Shown: positions 25,269 to 35,457, counted from the first letter of the stretch. The stretch: DNA of 49,708 bases from an uncultured Geobacteraceae bacterium (GCA_903925005.1 CAIYDX010000119.1:1-49708), one strand, 5' to 3'. The notes: generated by a model from the sequence alone, not told the origin. Program-made: numbers and translations.

Positions 25269-25295
25269 GGGGCTGAACCAGCAAAGATGCCAGAA

Positions 25296-27212
25296 CTATT
25301 TTTTCTCGTCCTTAACCTCTTCAAAATCGGCATCGACTACTTTATCGTCTTTCGGCTTGGCACCGGCCTGCTCTGCTCCGGCAGCAGCGGCTTCCCCCTC
25401 GGCCCCTTCTTTCTTGGCATATACGGCCTCGGCCAGCTTATGGGACGCCTGGGCAAGCTCGTCGGTACCCTTCTTGATCGCTTCGGCGTCTTCGCCTTCC
25501 ATCAATTTCTTAAGTTCGGCCAATTTGTTCTCGATGTTCCCTTTTTCAACGGCATCGATCTTATCGCCAAATTCTTTAAGCGATTTTTCGGTGCTGTAAA
25601 CCATACTGTCGGCATGGTTACGGGCTTCAATCGCTTCACGCTTTTTCTTGTCTTCGTCGGCATGGGCCTCGGCGTCACGAACCATTTTGTCGATCTCATC
25701 CTTGGACAGACCGGAAGATGCGGTGATGCTGATCGACTGTTCCTTGCCGGTGCCGAGATCCTTGGCGGAAACATGCACGATACCGTTGGCATCGATGTCG
25801 AATGTCACCTCGATCTGCGGCAGTCCGCGGGGCGCAGACGGAATTCCGGAAAGTTCAAAGTTGCCGAGCGTTTTATTGTCGCGTGCCATCTCGCGTTCAC
25901 CCTGCAGAACGTGAATTGAAACTGCGGGCTGGTTGTCAGCGGCGGTTGAAAAGACCTGGCTCTTGCGGCAGGGGATCGTGGTGTTTTTCTCTATCAGCTT
26001 GGTCATGACGCTGCCCAGCGTCTCGATACCAAGAGAAAGCGGCGTTACATCGAGTAGCAGCACGTCCTTGACGTCGCCTCTAAGAACGCCACCCTGGATG
26101 CCGGCACCGATGGCAACAACTTCATCCGGGTTAACACCCTTGTTCGGCACCTTGCCGAAAATATTTTCCACACACTTCTGGACGGCAGGCATACGGGTCA
26201 TACCACCCACCAGAATAACTTCATCGATCTGACTGGCAGACAGTCCGGCATCTTTCAGGGCGGTACGGCAGGGACCTTCAAGCTTCGCCAGCAATCCGGC
26301 GCAGATCGATTCCAGCTTGGCGCGGGAAAGCTTCAAGGTCAAGTGCTTCGGCCCTGTAGCATCGGCCGTGATGAACGGGAGATTGATATCGGTTTCCACC
26401 GAGCTGGAAAGTTCGCACTTGGCTTTTTCAGCGGCTTCTTTAAGACGCTGGAGAGCCATCTTGTCGCCGCGCAGATCAATCCCCTGGTCTTTCTTGAACT
26501 CGTCGGCGATCCAGTCGATAACCAACTGGTCGAAGTCTTCACCCCCCAGAAAGGTATCGCCGTTGGTCGATTTGACTTCAAATACGCCGTCGCCCAATTC
26601 AAGAATGGAGACATCGAATGTTCCCCCACCCAAGTCGAACACGGCAATTTTCTCGTCCTTTTTCTTATCAAGACCGTATGCCAGAGCTGCGGCGGTCGGC
26701 TCGTTGATGATGCGCAGTACGTTCAGACCGGCGATCTTGCCGGCATCCTTGGTTGCCTGGCGCTGGGAATCGTCGAAATAGGCCGGCACGGTGATCACCG
26801 CATCGGTAACGGAGGCGCCCAGATAGTCTTCTGCGGTCTTTTTCATCTTCTGCAGAATCATCGCCGAAATTTCGGGGGCGGAATAGCGCTTGTCGCGCAC
26901 CTCTACCCATGCATCGCCATTGTCTGCCTTGACAATTTTAAACGGCGAAATAGCGATATCTTTCTTAACCGCTTCCGTATCAAACTTTCTGCCGATCAGG
27001 CGTTTGATGGAATACAGGGTGTTTTCCGGATTGGTGACCGCCTGGCGCTTGGCCTGCTGACCGACAAGGCGCTCGCCGCTGTCGGAAATGGCGACCATCG
27101 AAGGTGTAGTGCGTCCCCCTTCGGAGTTGGCAATAACGACCGGTTCACCACCCTCCATGATTGATACACAAGAGTTGGTTGTTCCCAGGTCGATTCCGAT
27201 TACTTTACTCAT
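25296..27212 (-). CDS. dnaK: Chaperone DnaK (Hsp70)
   Basis: DnaK is the ATP-driven Hsp70 chaperone. The 638-residue protein has the phosphate loop [34 protein letters not shown], the signature [18 protein letters not shown] stretch ([19 protein letters not shown]), and [14 protein letters not shown], then the substrate-binding domain and an Ala/Gly-rich tail ending [19 protein letters not shown] lies upstream of the ATG. It stands between grpE and dnaJ in the heat-shock operon, with a 77-bp gap to grpE. Confidence 0.98.
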   Translation of the reverse strand: MSKVIGIDLGTTNSCVSIMEGGEPVVIANSEGGRTTPSMVAISDSGERLVGQQAKRQAVTNPENTLYSIKRLIGRKFDTEAVKKDIAISPFKIVKADNGDAWVEVRDKRYSAPEISAMILQKMKKTAEDYLGASVTDAVITVPAYFDDSQRQATKDAGKIAGLNVLRIINEPTAAALAYGLDKKKDEKIAVFDLGGGTFDVSILELGDGVFEVKSTNGDTFLGGEDFDQLVIDWIADEFKKDQGIDLRGDKMALQRLKEAAEKAKCELSSSVETDINLPFITADATGPKHLTLKLSRAKLESICAGLLAKLEGPCRTALKDAGLSASQIDEVILVGGMTRMPAVQKCVENIFGKVPNKGVNPDEVVAIGAGIQGGVLRGDVKDVLLLDVTPLSLGIETLGSVMTKLIEKNTTIPCRKSQVFSTAADNQPAVSIHVLQGEREMARDNKTLGNFELSGIPSAPRGLPQIEVTFDIDANGIVHVSAKDLGTGKEQSISITASSGLSKDEIDKMVRDAEAHADEDKKKREAIEARNHADSMVYSTEKSLKEFGDKIDAVEKGNIENKLAELKKLMEGEDAEAIKKGTDELAQASHKLAEAVYAKKEGAEGEAAAAGAEQAGAKPKDDKVVDADFEEVKDEKK

Positions 27213-27289
27213 GACGTATAGTCCTCCTTTTTGGATACTCTGATTGTAAGATATTCATCGCGTTTATAAAAAACAAGGTCTCAAACAAT

Positions 27290-27844
27290 TTATTTTACCG
27301 GCGTCGCCACGGTCACCATGGATGGGCGCAACAGACGTTCCTTAAGCATGTACCCCTTCTGGTACTCTTCAACTACAGTATTCGGCTCGTACTGATCGGT
27401 CGGAATCTGTGCCATGGCCTGATGGTAGGCCGAGTCAAACGGGGTTCCCACCGCTTCAATCGGGGTGACGTTGAATTTCTTGAGTGCAGTCAGCAGCATG
27501 GCATGAGTCATGCGAATGCCTTCGACAACGGCTCCAAGGCCATCTTCCGAGGCGTGCGCAAGGGCACGTTCCAGATTATCGATAATCGGCAGGATCTCTT
27601 CGAGCAGCGATTTATTACCGTAGTTCAGCAGCTCTTCCTTTTCGCGCCCTACCCGTTTGCGATAGTTTTCCAGATCGGCCCGCTCGCGCAGAAAACGGTC
27701 CCAGTTTTCACGAGCCTCCTTTTCCTTAGCCGCCAACAGCTCTTCAAGAGATAGCCCGGCATCCTCAATGGTCGCGTCTGAAGCAGTTTCCTCTTCGGCA
27801 ACGGTTTCAGGTTTTGAAATTTCTACAATATCCTTTGGTTCCAT
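27290..27844 (-). CDS. grpE: Nucleotide exchange factor GrpE
   Basis: GrpE releases ADP from DnaK. The 184-residue protein has an acidic N-terminal stretch, a long coiled coil ([29 protein letters not shown] as consecutive segments), [11 protein letters not shown], and the beta domain with [20 protein letters not shown] and the end [17 protein letters not shown]. All are typical. It follows hrcA after 34 bp and precedes dnaK in the operon. Confidence 0.96.
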   Translation of the reverse strand: MEPKDIVEISKPETVAEEETASDATIEDAGLSLEELLAAKEKEARENWDRFLRERADLENYRKRVGREKEELLNYGNKSLLEEILPIIDNLERALAHASEDGLGAVVEGIRMTHAMLLTALKKFNVTPIEAVGTPFDSAYHQAMAQIPTDQYEPNTVVEEYQKGYMLKERLLRPSMVTVATPVK

Positions 27845-27878
27845 CTTGTAACGTCCTTTTGCTAAATTTAAATTAAGA

Positions 27879-28910
27879 TCAGACTTCGCTTAACAGCTTG
27901 CTGACCATTCTGGCGGTGTAATCCACAATCGGGATCACACTTGAATATCCCATTCTGGTCGGCCCGATTACTCCTAACATACCGACCGTATTGCTGCTGG
28001 TGACAAAACGGGAGGTAATCAGACTGATGCCGGCTGACTGACTGAGTGACGTTTCGGAGCCGATATAGATCTGCACCCCTTCCGCCGACATGCAGCGCGA
28101 CAGGAGCTGAACAAGCAGTCCCTTTTGTTCGAACGCCTGATAGATTTCCTTCATTCTGGCCGCATCACTGAATTCGGGTTGGTCAAGGATGCGGGCCTGC
28201 CCCTCGACAAATATTTCGTCCCCTTCAACTCTTACCGCCTGCTCGCTGATCTTAAGAGCACGGGACAGAAGCTGATCGTACCGCGCTTTCTCGGATGACA
28301 TTTCCGCAAGAATCTGTTCTCGGACCTGATTGATCGTCAAACCCTGCATCTTGTCATTCAGATAGTTGCCCATTCTGACAAGTTCTTCAGAGGAGAAGTC
28401 ATCCTCCGTCTCAATCAGACGGTTCTGCAGCGCCCCTTTGCTGGAAACCAGTATGGCCAGAATCTTACGTTGGCCGATACGGATAAATTCAATGTGGCGG
28501 AATACGTCGGCGGTAAAGCTTGGGGCTACCACAATTCCCATATAGTTCGAAAGCTGCGACAGCGTCCTGCTGGTTTCTTTCAAAATGCCGGACAGTCCGA
28601 TGCCGGCCTGGCGGCAGTGATTGACTATCTGGCGTTTTTCATCACAGCTGACCTGACGCAAGGCAACCAGAGAGTCGACATAAACGCGATAGGCTTTTTC
28701 AGTCGGAACGCGGCCTGCCGACGTATGCGGCGATGTCAGAAACCCCATATCTTCAAGGTTGGCCATGACATTGCGCACGGTCGCCGATGAGAGTGTCAGG
28801 GCATGACGGCGTGCGACAGCACTGCTGCCGACCGGTTCGGCGGTAGCAATATAATCTTCTATAATCGCTTCGAGTATCTGTCTGCTGCGGGGAGAAAGTT
28901 CAATATCCAT
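27879..28910 (-). CDS. hrcA: Heat-inducible transcription repressor HrcA
   Basis: HrcA represses class I heat-shock genes by binding CIRCE operators and is kept active by GroEL. The protein begins [20 protein letters not shown], with the winged-helix DNA-binding region ending [17 protein letters not shown] and [16 protein letters not shown], followed by the GAF-like dimer domain. I place the start at the ATG at 28910 (343 aa) behind a GGGG tract; an open frame reaches an ATG at 28934, but that codon lies inside the CIRCE operator. It heads the hrcA-grpE-dnaK-dnaJ operon and should repress its own transcription. Confidence 0.95.
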   Translation of the reverse strand: MDIELSPRSRQILEAIIEDYIATAEPVGSSAVARRHALTLSSATVRNVMANLEDMGFLTSPHTSAGRVPTEKAYRVYVDSLVALRQVSCDEKRQIVNHCRQAGIGLSGILKETSRTLSQLSNYMGIVVAPSFTADVFRHIEFIRIGQRKILAILVSSKGALQNRLIETEDDFSSEELVRMGNYLNDKMQGLTINQVREQILAEMSSEKARYDQLLSRALKISEQAVRVEGDEIFVEGQARILDQPEFSDAARMKEIYQAFEQKGLLVQLLSRCMSAEGVQIYIGSETSLSQSAGISLITSRFVTSSNTVGMLGVIGPTRMGYSSVIPIVDYTARMVSKLLSEV

Positions 28911-28927
28911 ATCATGACCCCAAAAAA

Positions 28928-28954
28928 ACAGCACTCATCACTGGTGAGTGCTAA
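28928..28954 (-). promoter_or_regulatory. CIRCE operator upstream of hrcA
   Basis: On the minus strand TTAGCACTC, nine bases, then GAGTGCTGT match the CIRCE consensus TTAGCACTC-N9-GAGTGCTAA at 16 of 18 arm positions; only the last two bases of the right arm differ. It ends 17 bp before the hrcA start and is the only CIRCE seen in the window. Confidence 0.93.
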
Positions 28955-29042
28955 CAAGTTCAAGGTAATAAGCGACCCGGTTTTTGTCAAGGATATTTCG
29001 GGTTATTGTTGAGCTTTCAGCGAAGTAGTGCCGATTCAGAAT

Positions 29043-29567
29043 TCATTTCCGGTCATCTTTCTTGTGGCAGTAGAGCAAGACCCGCTCAATGAAATTTTCA
29101 CGAATGCTATGATCATCCAGACACTCATCTTCCACCATCGGCAGCGACGGGAAATGCCGGACCATCGCCACTGCAAACAGACCGCTCCCGCATTTTTCTT
29201 CCTGATCATTATTATATACGTTGACATTGACCAGGCCGCAACTGGGCGAACGTTCCTTGAAAATGAAACCGCAAAGCGGCTCCTGTTCCAGCTCTATGAC
29301 CTTTCGCGCGCAATAGTCCAGCATCTGATCCGTCATATCTATGTGGGTCCGACAGGTAATAAGGCGCGGAGCGGCCGGATCACCCTCAAGCCGCATCGCT
29401 TCACGGGGAACCTGAAAACCGCATCCTACTTCAGGACACACCGGCACAAAAGTGAAATACTCACTCAAAGTTCCGGTGATGAACCGGTCATGCTTCTGCC
29501 CGCCGTCATAGCGAACGTGTTCCCCCAGCAGACAGGAACAGACGCCTATGGCAATTGATTTAGTCAT
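29043..29567 (-). CDS. DUF523 family protein, TudS-like candidate Fe-S desulfidase
   Basis: This 174-residue protein belongs to DUF523. Conserved cysteine blocks are VCSCLLGEHVRYDGG near the start, PVCPEVGCGFQVPREAMRL, and FKERSPSCGLVNVN. In characterised members (TudS, thiouracil desulfidase), three such cysteines hold a 4Fe-4S cluster that removes sulfur from thiouracil. The cysteine pattern here is compatible, but the substrate is unproven. It is the DUF523 domain alone, without the DUF1722 domain often fused to it. The gene stands alone in the opposite direction to the chemoreceptor at 29878; the hrcA operon is on its 3' side, on the same strand. Confidence 0.85.
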   Translation of the reverse strand: MTKSIAIGVCSCLLGEHVRYDGGQKHDRFITGTLSEYFTFVPVCPEVGCGFQVPREAMRLEGDPAAPRLITCRTHIDMTDQMLDYCARKVIELEQEPLCGFIFKERSPSCGLVNVNVYNNDQEEKCGSGLFAVAMVRHFPSLPMVEDECLDDHSIRENFIERVLLYCHKKDDRK

Positions 29568-29877
29568 GCGTGGTGATCTCCGTGCCCGGCAACCGGATAA
29601 GCGGCGATCGTGCGGACAATCCCGTCCGGCGTGATCGGTTGTTATTGAACAGCTGATTGATACGGTGCCGAATCATGGCCTTGTCGACAATACTACACCA
29701 TTTCCATATAATATTGGAAATTCAGGTTGACTATTCATCGTCAAAGTGACAATTAGATCCTGATACTGATTGCATTTCGCATAACTACGGCATTGAATTC
29801 ATTTTTGCTCAATAAAAGTTATAAGACTGTTTCTTCACTTAAACTTAAAAATCCAATTTCATTGTGAGAGAAATGTG
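29568..29877. other. Divergent intergenic region, DUF523 / chemoreceptor
   Basis: This 310-bp gap should hold promoters for both divergent genes. It has an imperfect palindrome at 29701-29720 (TTTCCA...TGGAAA arms) and a 10-bp palindrome TTGTCGACAA near 29682. No promoter of a recognisable sigma class and no gene stand out; the right half is strongly AT-rich. Confidence 0.4.
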
Positions 29878-32091
29878 ATGCAGATCAAACGTTATCGGGA
29901 TTGGTCGATTCATTCAAAAATCATGATAATCCCTCTGATCGGCCTGATGCTGATCGTTGCCGGGACCGAGCTTGTGGTTGTGCCGAGAATATCTGCCTGG
30001 CTTATGGAACAGGAGATGCAAAAAGTCAGGAATGTCGTGGAAGTCGCCTACCAGCAGTTTTCGGAGGCGGAGGGCGCCATATCCGAAGGGAGGAACAGCA
30101 TCCCGGATGCCCAGAAACATGTTCAGTCGGCGATCAAGCAGATGCGTTACAACGGTACGGAATACCTCTGGATCCATGACCTGACCAAACCGTTTCCGAA
30201 AATGATCATGCACCCGACTGTTCCCGCCCTTGACGGCAAGGTTCTGGATGACCCGAAATTCAACAAGGCAACCAGCCTGCGCGAAGGCCTTAACGGACCA
30301 TTCAGGAAATTAGACAACAAGAATCTGTTCGTATCCTTCAATGAGGTAGTCATCCGTGCCGGTCATGGTTTTGTGACGTACGAATGGCCAAAACCGCTTG
30401 AGGCCGGCGGTGTAACCGGCGAACTCTACACCAAGCTCTCCTATGTTAAAATATTCAAGCCATGGGGCTGGGTCATCGGCAGCGGCCTCTACATAGATAC
30501 GTTCAAGGCAAAGGTACAGAAACTCCACTGGGTTATGCTGGGAGCGGCGGCCGGCCTCTCCGGCTCGCTGATGCTGCTTGTCTGGACCATTGCGCGCGGC
30601 ATCAAACGCTCCGTGGACGAAGAGCAGGATTTTGCCGCTTCGGTCGCCTCGGGCAACTTGACGAAAACCTTGACGATCAATCACAATGACGAATTGGGAG
30701 ACTTGGGGACGTCGCTGAATTCCATGGTTGCCGACCTTCGGACGATGATCGTCAATATCGGCGCCAACTCCGCAGAACTTTCCACAGCCACGGCAGAGAT
30801 CGGACATGCTTCGCGTACGATGGTTATCTCGGCCGACCGTCAGCAGGAGGATGTCAAGGACATAACCGATTCCGCGAAAGAGATTTCCCGGCTGATAGGA
30901 AACGTCAACGCCGGTGTCGATGGCCTCAATACATCGGTTGAAGAGAGTTCATCAACGGTTATACAGCTGTCGGCCAGTATCGAAGAGGTGGTGCGCAATA
31001 TGGAATTGCTTACAACCTCCGTTGACGATATCGGATCATCCATGAGCCAGTTGAGCGGCGCCATCAGGCAGATAGACAATGGGGTCCACGCTCTCGACCA
31101 GACATCGGCCACCACCGCATCCTCGGTAATGGAGTTTGACGCTTCAATCCGCAATATCGAGGACTATGCCTCTCAAAGTTTTATAATCTCGGATCAGGTC
31201 ATACGCGATGCCGAATCCGGCAAACAGGCGGTAGACGCCACTATAGTCGGAATCGACGAGATCAAGGATGCCTCGCGAACTACCGCCGACTCGATTGGCT
31301 CACTCTCTAAAAAAGCTAAAAACATCGGTTCCATAGTCACCGTCATTGACGAGATTGCCCAACAAACCAGCCTTCTAGCCCTTAACGCTTCGATCATAGC
31401 TGCTCAGGCCGGTACACACGGACGCAGTTTCGCGGTAGTGGCGGCCGAAATCAAGAAGCTTTCGGAGCGGACTACCCGTTCCACCCGCGAGATCGGTGAG
31501 GTTATCAAGGGGGTTCAGGCCGAGATCGAGTGGGCCGTCCAATCCATCAGCGTGGCATCCGAAAGCATCAACAACGGGGAACGTCTTTCTCAGCAGGCCG
31601 GAGCTGTTCTGGACAAAATTGTCAACGGCGTCAACCGCACATCGCAACAGATGTCGGAGATTGCACGCGCCACCAAGGAGCAGGCCCACGGAAGCGAGAT
31701 GATTCGTTCCGCCATGGAGCAGATTGCCGATATGACCACGGCCATCGCCCAGAGTACTGACCAGCAGCGAAAGGGGAGCGAGTCGATTCAAGGCGAGGTG
31801 GACAAGGTTCGGATATTTTCGGCTGATGTAAAACGTTCCATGCAGGAGCAGGCCAATGTCGGCGGTCTGATCGGCAGCATGACCCAGAAAGTTTCGGATA
31901 TGAGCGGACAGATACGGAAAGCCTGCGTGGAACAAACGCTTGGCAGCCAGCGTATCGAAAAATCGGTGGAGAGAATTCGGCAATCGTCGGCGGATGTTCG
32001 CCAGGAGACGCACGTGGTAGACAACGGAGTGGCGAAACTCGGGAAACAGACCGAACTGCTTCTGCAGGAAATCTCCAACTTCAAGGTGTAA
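29878..32091 (+). CDS. Methyl-accepting chemotaxis protein with Cache sensor and divergent signalling tip
   Basis: This 737-residue receptor has a membrane segment near the start (IMIIPLIGLMLIVAGTELVV), a periplasmic single-Cache domain (YLWIHDLTKPFPKMIMHPTV, ELYTKLSYVKIFKPWGWVIG), a second membrane segment (VMLGAAAGLSGSLMLLVWTI), HAMP and a long coiled signalling domain. The hairpin tip at residues 492-530 differs from the norm: QQTSLLALNASIIAAQAGTH replaces the common [19 protein letters not shown], so the Asn, Glu and Arg used in trimer and CheA contacts are changed. I use the ATG at 29878, seven bases after GAGAG; a GTG lies one codon earlier. The hybrid kinase gene follows after 28 bp. 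Confidence 0.9.
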   Translation: MQIKRYRDWSIHSKIMIIPLIGLMLIVAGTELVVVPRISAWLMEQEMQKVRNVVEVAYQQFSEAEGAISEGRNSIPDAQKHVQSAIKQMRYNGTEYLWIHDLTKPFPKMIMHPTVPALDGKVLDDPKFNKATSLREGLNGPFRKLDNKNLFVSFNEVVIRAGHGFVTYEWPKPLEAGGVTGELYTKLSYVKIFKPWGWVIGSGLYIDTFKAKVQKLHWVMLGAAAGLSGSLMLLVWTIARGIKRSVDEEQDFAASVASGNLTKTLTINHNDELGDLGTSLNSMVADLRTMIVNIGANSAELSTATAEIGHASRTMVISADRQQEDVKDITDSAKEISRLIGNVNAGVDGLNTSVEESSSTVIQLSASIEEVVRNMELLTTSVDDIGSSMSQLSGAIRQIDNGVHALDQTSATTASSVMEFDASIRNIEDYASQSFIISDQVIRDAESGKQAVDATIVGIDEIKDASRTTADSIGSLSKKAKNIGSIVTVIDEIAQQTSLLALNASIIAAQAGTHGRSFAVVAAEIKKLSERTTRSTREIGEVIKGVQAEIEWAVQSISVASESINNGERLSQQAGAVLDKIVNGVNRTSQQMSEIARATKEQAHGSEMIRSAMEQIADMTTAIAQSTDQQRKGSESIQGEVDKVRIFSADVKRSMQEQANVGGLIGSMTQKVSDMSGQIRKACVEQTLGSQRIEKSVERIRQSSADVRQETHVVDNGVAKLGKQTELLLQEISNFKV

Positions 32092-32119
32092 TCACGCGGA
32101 ATCGTCAAGGGGATTGACA

Positions 32120-34504
32120 GTGAAAACAGACCAAAATGCTGCTGACTCAGCTCCAACTGTGAGCACTGACGCCATTCAATGGGAAACCATCTTTAATGCC
32201 ATCGGCCAGCCGGCAATAATACTTGACCGAGATCACCGTGTTGTTGCGGCCAACAATGCCAGCATCAGCTTGACCGGCAAGCCGCAGAATGAAATAGTCG
32301 GTAAATTCTGTTTTGAGGTTTTTCACCATTCGGAAAGCAAAGAGCCTGCCGAAGGGTGCCCGATGAAAAAAATGTTGCAGAGCGGCGTCATGGAGACGAC
32401 TGACATGGAGATCGAGGCAATGGGAGGAACATTTTTTGTCTCCTGTACACCGATTCCGGCCGCAGACGGCAGCATCGACAAGGTAATTCATATTGCTACG
32501 TGTATTACCGCTCGCAAAGAGCTTGAATTGAAACAGGTGGCTGAATCGGCCTTCAACAGGGCAATTATCCATAATGCCTCGGAGGGGTTATGCGTCGGCC
32601 ATGTCGTACCGGAATTTCCCTATGTTCAGTTTACTATCTGGAATGAGCGGATGACAGCCATTACCGGATATACCATGGAGGAGATCAATTTATGCGGATG
32701 GTATCAGGCGCTGTTCAACTATCCTGAAACCAGGGAACATGTCGAGGAGCGCCTGCAAAAGATCAAAGATGGTGAGGGCGCAGATATTTCCGGAAAAAGT
32801 TGGAGAATTACTACCAAGCAGGGGGAAGAGCGTGTCGTCGGAATATGGGCTTCCCTGCTGCAGCTTGATGATTCCGAACATGTTTTATCGTTTTTGATTG
32901 ATGTCACCGAGCACAGAAAAATTGAACGGGCACTGTTGGAACAACAGAATTTTACCAGCAGTCTAATCCAGAACTCCACGGTTGCAATGTTTGTGCTGGA
33001 CACCAACCATCATGTAAAGGTCTGGAACAAGGCCTGCGAGAATCTGACCGGTTTCTCCTATTCCGACTTGGTCGGGAGCGACAACCAGTGGAAAGCGTTT
33101 TATGAGTTTCAACAGCCGACTCTGGCCGACGTGATTATCGATGGCGATTTTAACCGGTTACCCAAACTTTACACGCATGTCACAAAATCCATATATGCCG
33201 TAAATGGCTACAAAGCGGAAGGGTGGTTTGAGAACATAAACGGCAAGGATCGCTATTTCATGATCGAAGCGGCTCCAATATATGATAGCCACGGAATCAT
33301 GACCCACGTTCTTGAATCAATCAGCGACCTGACCGAGAGCAAGACCCTCGAACAGCAATTCCAGCAGACCCAGAAACTGGAGAGCCTCGGTGTATTGGCC
33401 GGAGGCATCGCCCATGATTTCAACAACATTCTTGCGGCCATTATCGGGTATTGCTCTCTGGTACGGATGGATTATGAATCGGCCGAGAGCCATATCCCCG
33501 AGATAGAAAAGGCTGCCGAACGTGCCGCCGAGCTCTGTCGCCAGATGCTTACCTACGCCGGAAAGGCCCAATTCACCCAACATCAGATTAATATGCCGGT
33601 TCTGGTGGATGAGATGGTTAAGATGTTGAAATCGACCCTCAATCAAAATGCGGTCATCACGCTCAATATTTCACACAATATCCCGGTCATCAAGGGAGAT
33701 GCCAGCCAGCTCAGACAGATTGTGATGAATTTGGTCATCAACGCCTCTGAAGCGATCAGTGACGCACAGGGCGAAATCCGTGTATCACTCGCCACAGCAA
33801 CGATTATTGCCGGCCAGTCGAAGAAGGACCATCTCGGCAAAACCATACCGGCCGGCCAATATGTCTGCCTGGAGGTATCCGATACCGGGTGCGGCATGGA
33901 CGAAGACACAAAACAACGAGTTTTCGAGCCGTTTTACACCACAAAATTCACCGGTCGGGGGCTGGGGATGTCGGCAGTACTCGGCATCATTGCGGCACAT
34001 ATGGGATCGTTACAGCTTTTCAGCCAGCCGGGACAGGGTTCAACCTTCAAGGTCTATCTGCCCGTACAAATAAGTGACTCCGTCGAATATCAATCTCATC
34101 AGCATGCCGCCTCTTCAGCAGCGTGGCAAGACAGCGGCACGGTTTTGCTGGTAGAAGATGAAGAGCAGATTAAATTTATTGCGAGAATCATGCTGATAAA
34201 ACTGGGATTCACGGTTATTGAGGCATCAAACGGCAAGGAAGCACTGGAGTTATATTCAGAGAATGCTGCTGACATCACCCTGGTCATAACGGACATGGGC
34301 ATGCCGATAATGGACGGTTATGCACTGTTCCGCGAACTGAAAAAACTGAATCCGCTGCTGCCGATCATTATCTCCAGCGGCTTTGGAAATTCGGTAGTCA
34401 CCTCAATGATTGCCCGCGAGGATATTGCAGGGCTCGTCGGCAAACCGTACAACTTTGATCAGCTGCGGGATGTACTGAAAATGGTTTTAAAGAATAATTC
34501 CTGA
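32120..34504 (+). CDS. PAS hybrid sensor histidine kinase with C-terminal receiver
   Basis: This 794-residue cytoplasmic protein has three PAS-type regions (about 20-140, 145-275 and 285-415), a HisKA domain with phospho-histidine His432 in GGIAHDFNNILAA, an ATPase with NLVINASEAI (N box) and VSDTGCGMD (G1), and a C-terminal receiver with Asp725 (VITDMGMPIMDG). No membrane segment is present. Start: the GTG at 32120 has AAGGGGA at ideal distance; a TTG two codons upstream is less likely. The gene lies 28 bp after a chemoreceptor and 36 bp before an MBL-fold hydrolase on the same strand, suggesting one signalling unit. No separate response regulator is adjacent. Confidence 0.93.
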   Translation: MKTDQNAADSAPTVSTDAIQWETIFNAIGQPAIILDRDHRVVAANNASISLTGKPQNEIVGKFCFEVFHHSESKEPAEGCPMKKMLQSGVMETTDMEIEAMGGTFFVSCTPIPAADGSIDKVIHIATCITARKELELKQVAESAFNRAIIHNASEGLCVGHVVPEFPYVQFTIWNERMTAITGYTMEEINLCGWYQALFNYPETREHVEERLQKIKDGEGADISGKSWRITTKQGEERVVGIWASLLQLDDSEHVLSFLIDVTEHRKIERALLEQQNFTSSLIQNSTVAMFVLDTNHHVKVWNKACENLTGFSYSDLVGSDNQWKAFYEFQQPTLADVIIDGDFNRLPKLYTHVTKSIYAVNGYKAEGWFENINGKDRYFMIEAAPIYDSHGIMTHVLESISDLTESKTLEQQFQQTQKLESLGVLAGGIAHDFNNILAAIIGYCSLVRMDYESAESHIPEIEKAAERAAELCRQMLTYAGKAQFTQHQINMPVLVDEMVKMLKSTLNQNAVITLNISHNIPVIKGDASQLRQIVMNLVINASEAISDAQGEIRVSLATATIIAGQSKKDHLGKTIPAGQYVCLEVSDTGCGMDEDTKQRVFEPFYTTKFTGRGLGMSAVLGIIAAHMGSLQLFSQPGQGSTFKVYLPVQISDSVEYQSHQHAASSAAWQDSGTVLLVEDEEQIKFIARIMLIKLGFTVIEASNGKEALELYSENAADITLVITDMGMPIMDGYALFRELKKLNPLLPIIISSGFGNSVVTSMIAREDIAGLVGKPYNFDQLRDVLKMVLKNNS

Positions 34505-34540
34505 ACCGGAGTCCAACTTATTCAGGGAAAGGAGTATCGG

Positions 34541-35380
34541 ATGAGGATACGGTGTTGGGGATCACGGGGGTCTATCCCGGTATCGGGGATTGAATATGTC
34601 ACCCATGGGGGAGATACCACATGTGTTGAGATCAGAAGTTCATCGGACGATATAATAATCATCGACTCGGGAACCGGCATCAGAAGGCTGGGCATTGAAC
34701 TGCTCCGTGAAAAAAGACATGATCTGAATATTATTTATACGCATGCTCACTGGGACCATATACTCGGCTTTCCCTTTTTCAAACCGATCTATTTCAGCGA
34801 GACCAAAATACATATCTACGGCTGCACCCTCGCGCAAAAATCGATAAAAGATATTTTGGCGATGTCCATGAATCCTCCGTTTTTTCCCGTGGATCTCGCC
34901 TCGGTCAAATCCCAAATTAATTTCAGCAACTTGTGCGGAATTGATTTTACTATCGGATCAGTGCAGATTTCCCCCATACCGCTCAGTCATCCCAATATGG
35001 GGTTTGGTTATAAATTTATCGAAAACGGCAAAACGTTTGTCTTTCTGACCGATAATGAGCTTGAATTTCAGCACCCCAAAGGGCTGGTTTACGAAGATTA
35101 CGTCGAGTTTTGTCGTGGCGCCGATCTATTGGTTCATGACTCGGAATTTTCCGATGAGGAGTATCTGCGAACACGCACATGGGGGCATTCCCGCTACCTT
35201 AAGGCTCTGGCTCTCGCTATTGACGCCGGGGTCTCCCGCTTTGGTCTTTGCCATCATAATCAGGAGCGTTCGAATGAAGCGCTGAAGATCATCCTTCAGG
35301 AGTGTCAGCATATTGCGGCAGAGGCCGGCAGCCCGGTCGAATGCTTTGCGATGACTCAGGATACAGATATTGTCCTGTAA
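34541..35380 (+). CDS. MBL-fold metallo-hydrolase
   Basis: This 279-residue protein is a metallo-beta-lactamase-fold hydrolase of the RNase Z/PhnP-like branch. The metal motif is THAHWDH, with IIIDSGTGIRRLG before it, LSHPNMGFGYKF and DLLVHDSEFSDEEY supplying further ligands, and GLCHHNQERSNE near the end. It has no signal peptide. Related proteins often sit next to histidine kinases in deltaproteobacteria and may act as nucleotide phosphodiesterases, but the substrate here is unknown. The ATG follows GGAAAGGAG. It closes the chemoreceptor-kinase-hydrolase group. Confidence 0.88.
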   Translation: MRIRCWGSRGSIPVSGIEYVTHGGDTTCVEIRSSSDDIIIIDSGTGIRRLGIELLREKRHDLNIIYTHAHWDHILGFPFFKPIYFSETKIHIYGCTLAQKSIKDILAMSMNPPFFPVDLASVKSQINFSNLCGIDFTIGSVQISPIPLSHPNMGFGYKFIENGKTFVFLTDNELEFQHPKGLVYEDYVEFCRGADLLVHDSEFSDEEYLRTRTWGHSRYLKALALAIDAGVSRFGLCHHNQERSNEALKIILQECQHIAAEAGSPVECFAMTQDTDIVL

Positions 35381-35423
35381 CGAGTTAAACAGGGAAACCT
35401 GAAACCTGTTCCAACCAAATCAT

Positions 35424-35452
35424 TTGACAAAGTGCAACCATTGCACCAAATT
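35424..35452 (+). promoter_or_regulatory. Promoter with internal palindrome GTGCAA-CCA-TTGCAC
   Basis: TTGACA at 35424-35429 is a perfect -35 box; 17 bp later CAAATT is a weak -10 (3 of 6). The spacer contains a perfect inverted repeat with 6-bp arms (35432-35446). A regulator bound there would block polymerase. The gene it serves encodes a helix-turn-helix protein, so self-repression is a natural reading. Confidence 0.5.
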
Positions 35453-35457
35453 GAACC

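Noticed and set aside
26343..27164. 273-codon plus-strand frame opposite dnaK
   Set aside because: Long antisense frames opposite dnaK are a well-known by-product of its codon use; the sense gene is unambiguous.
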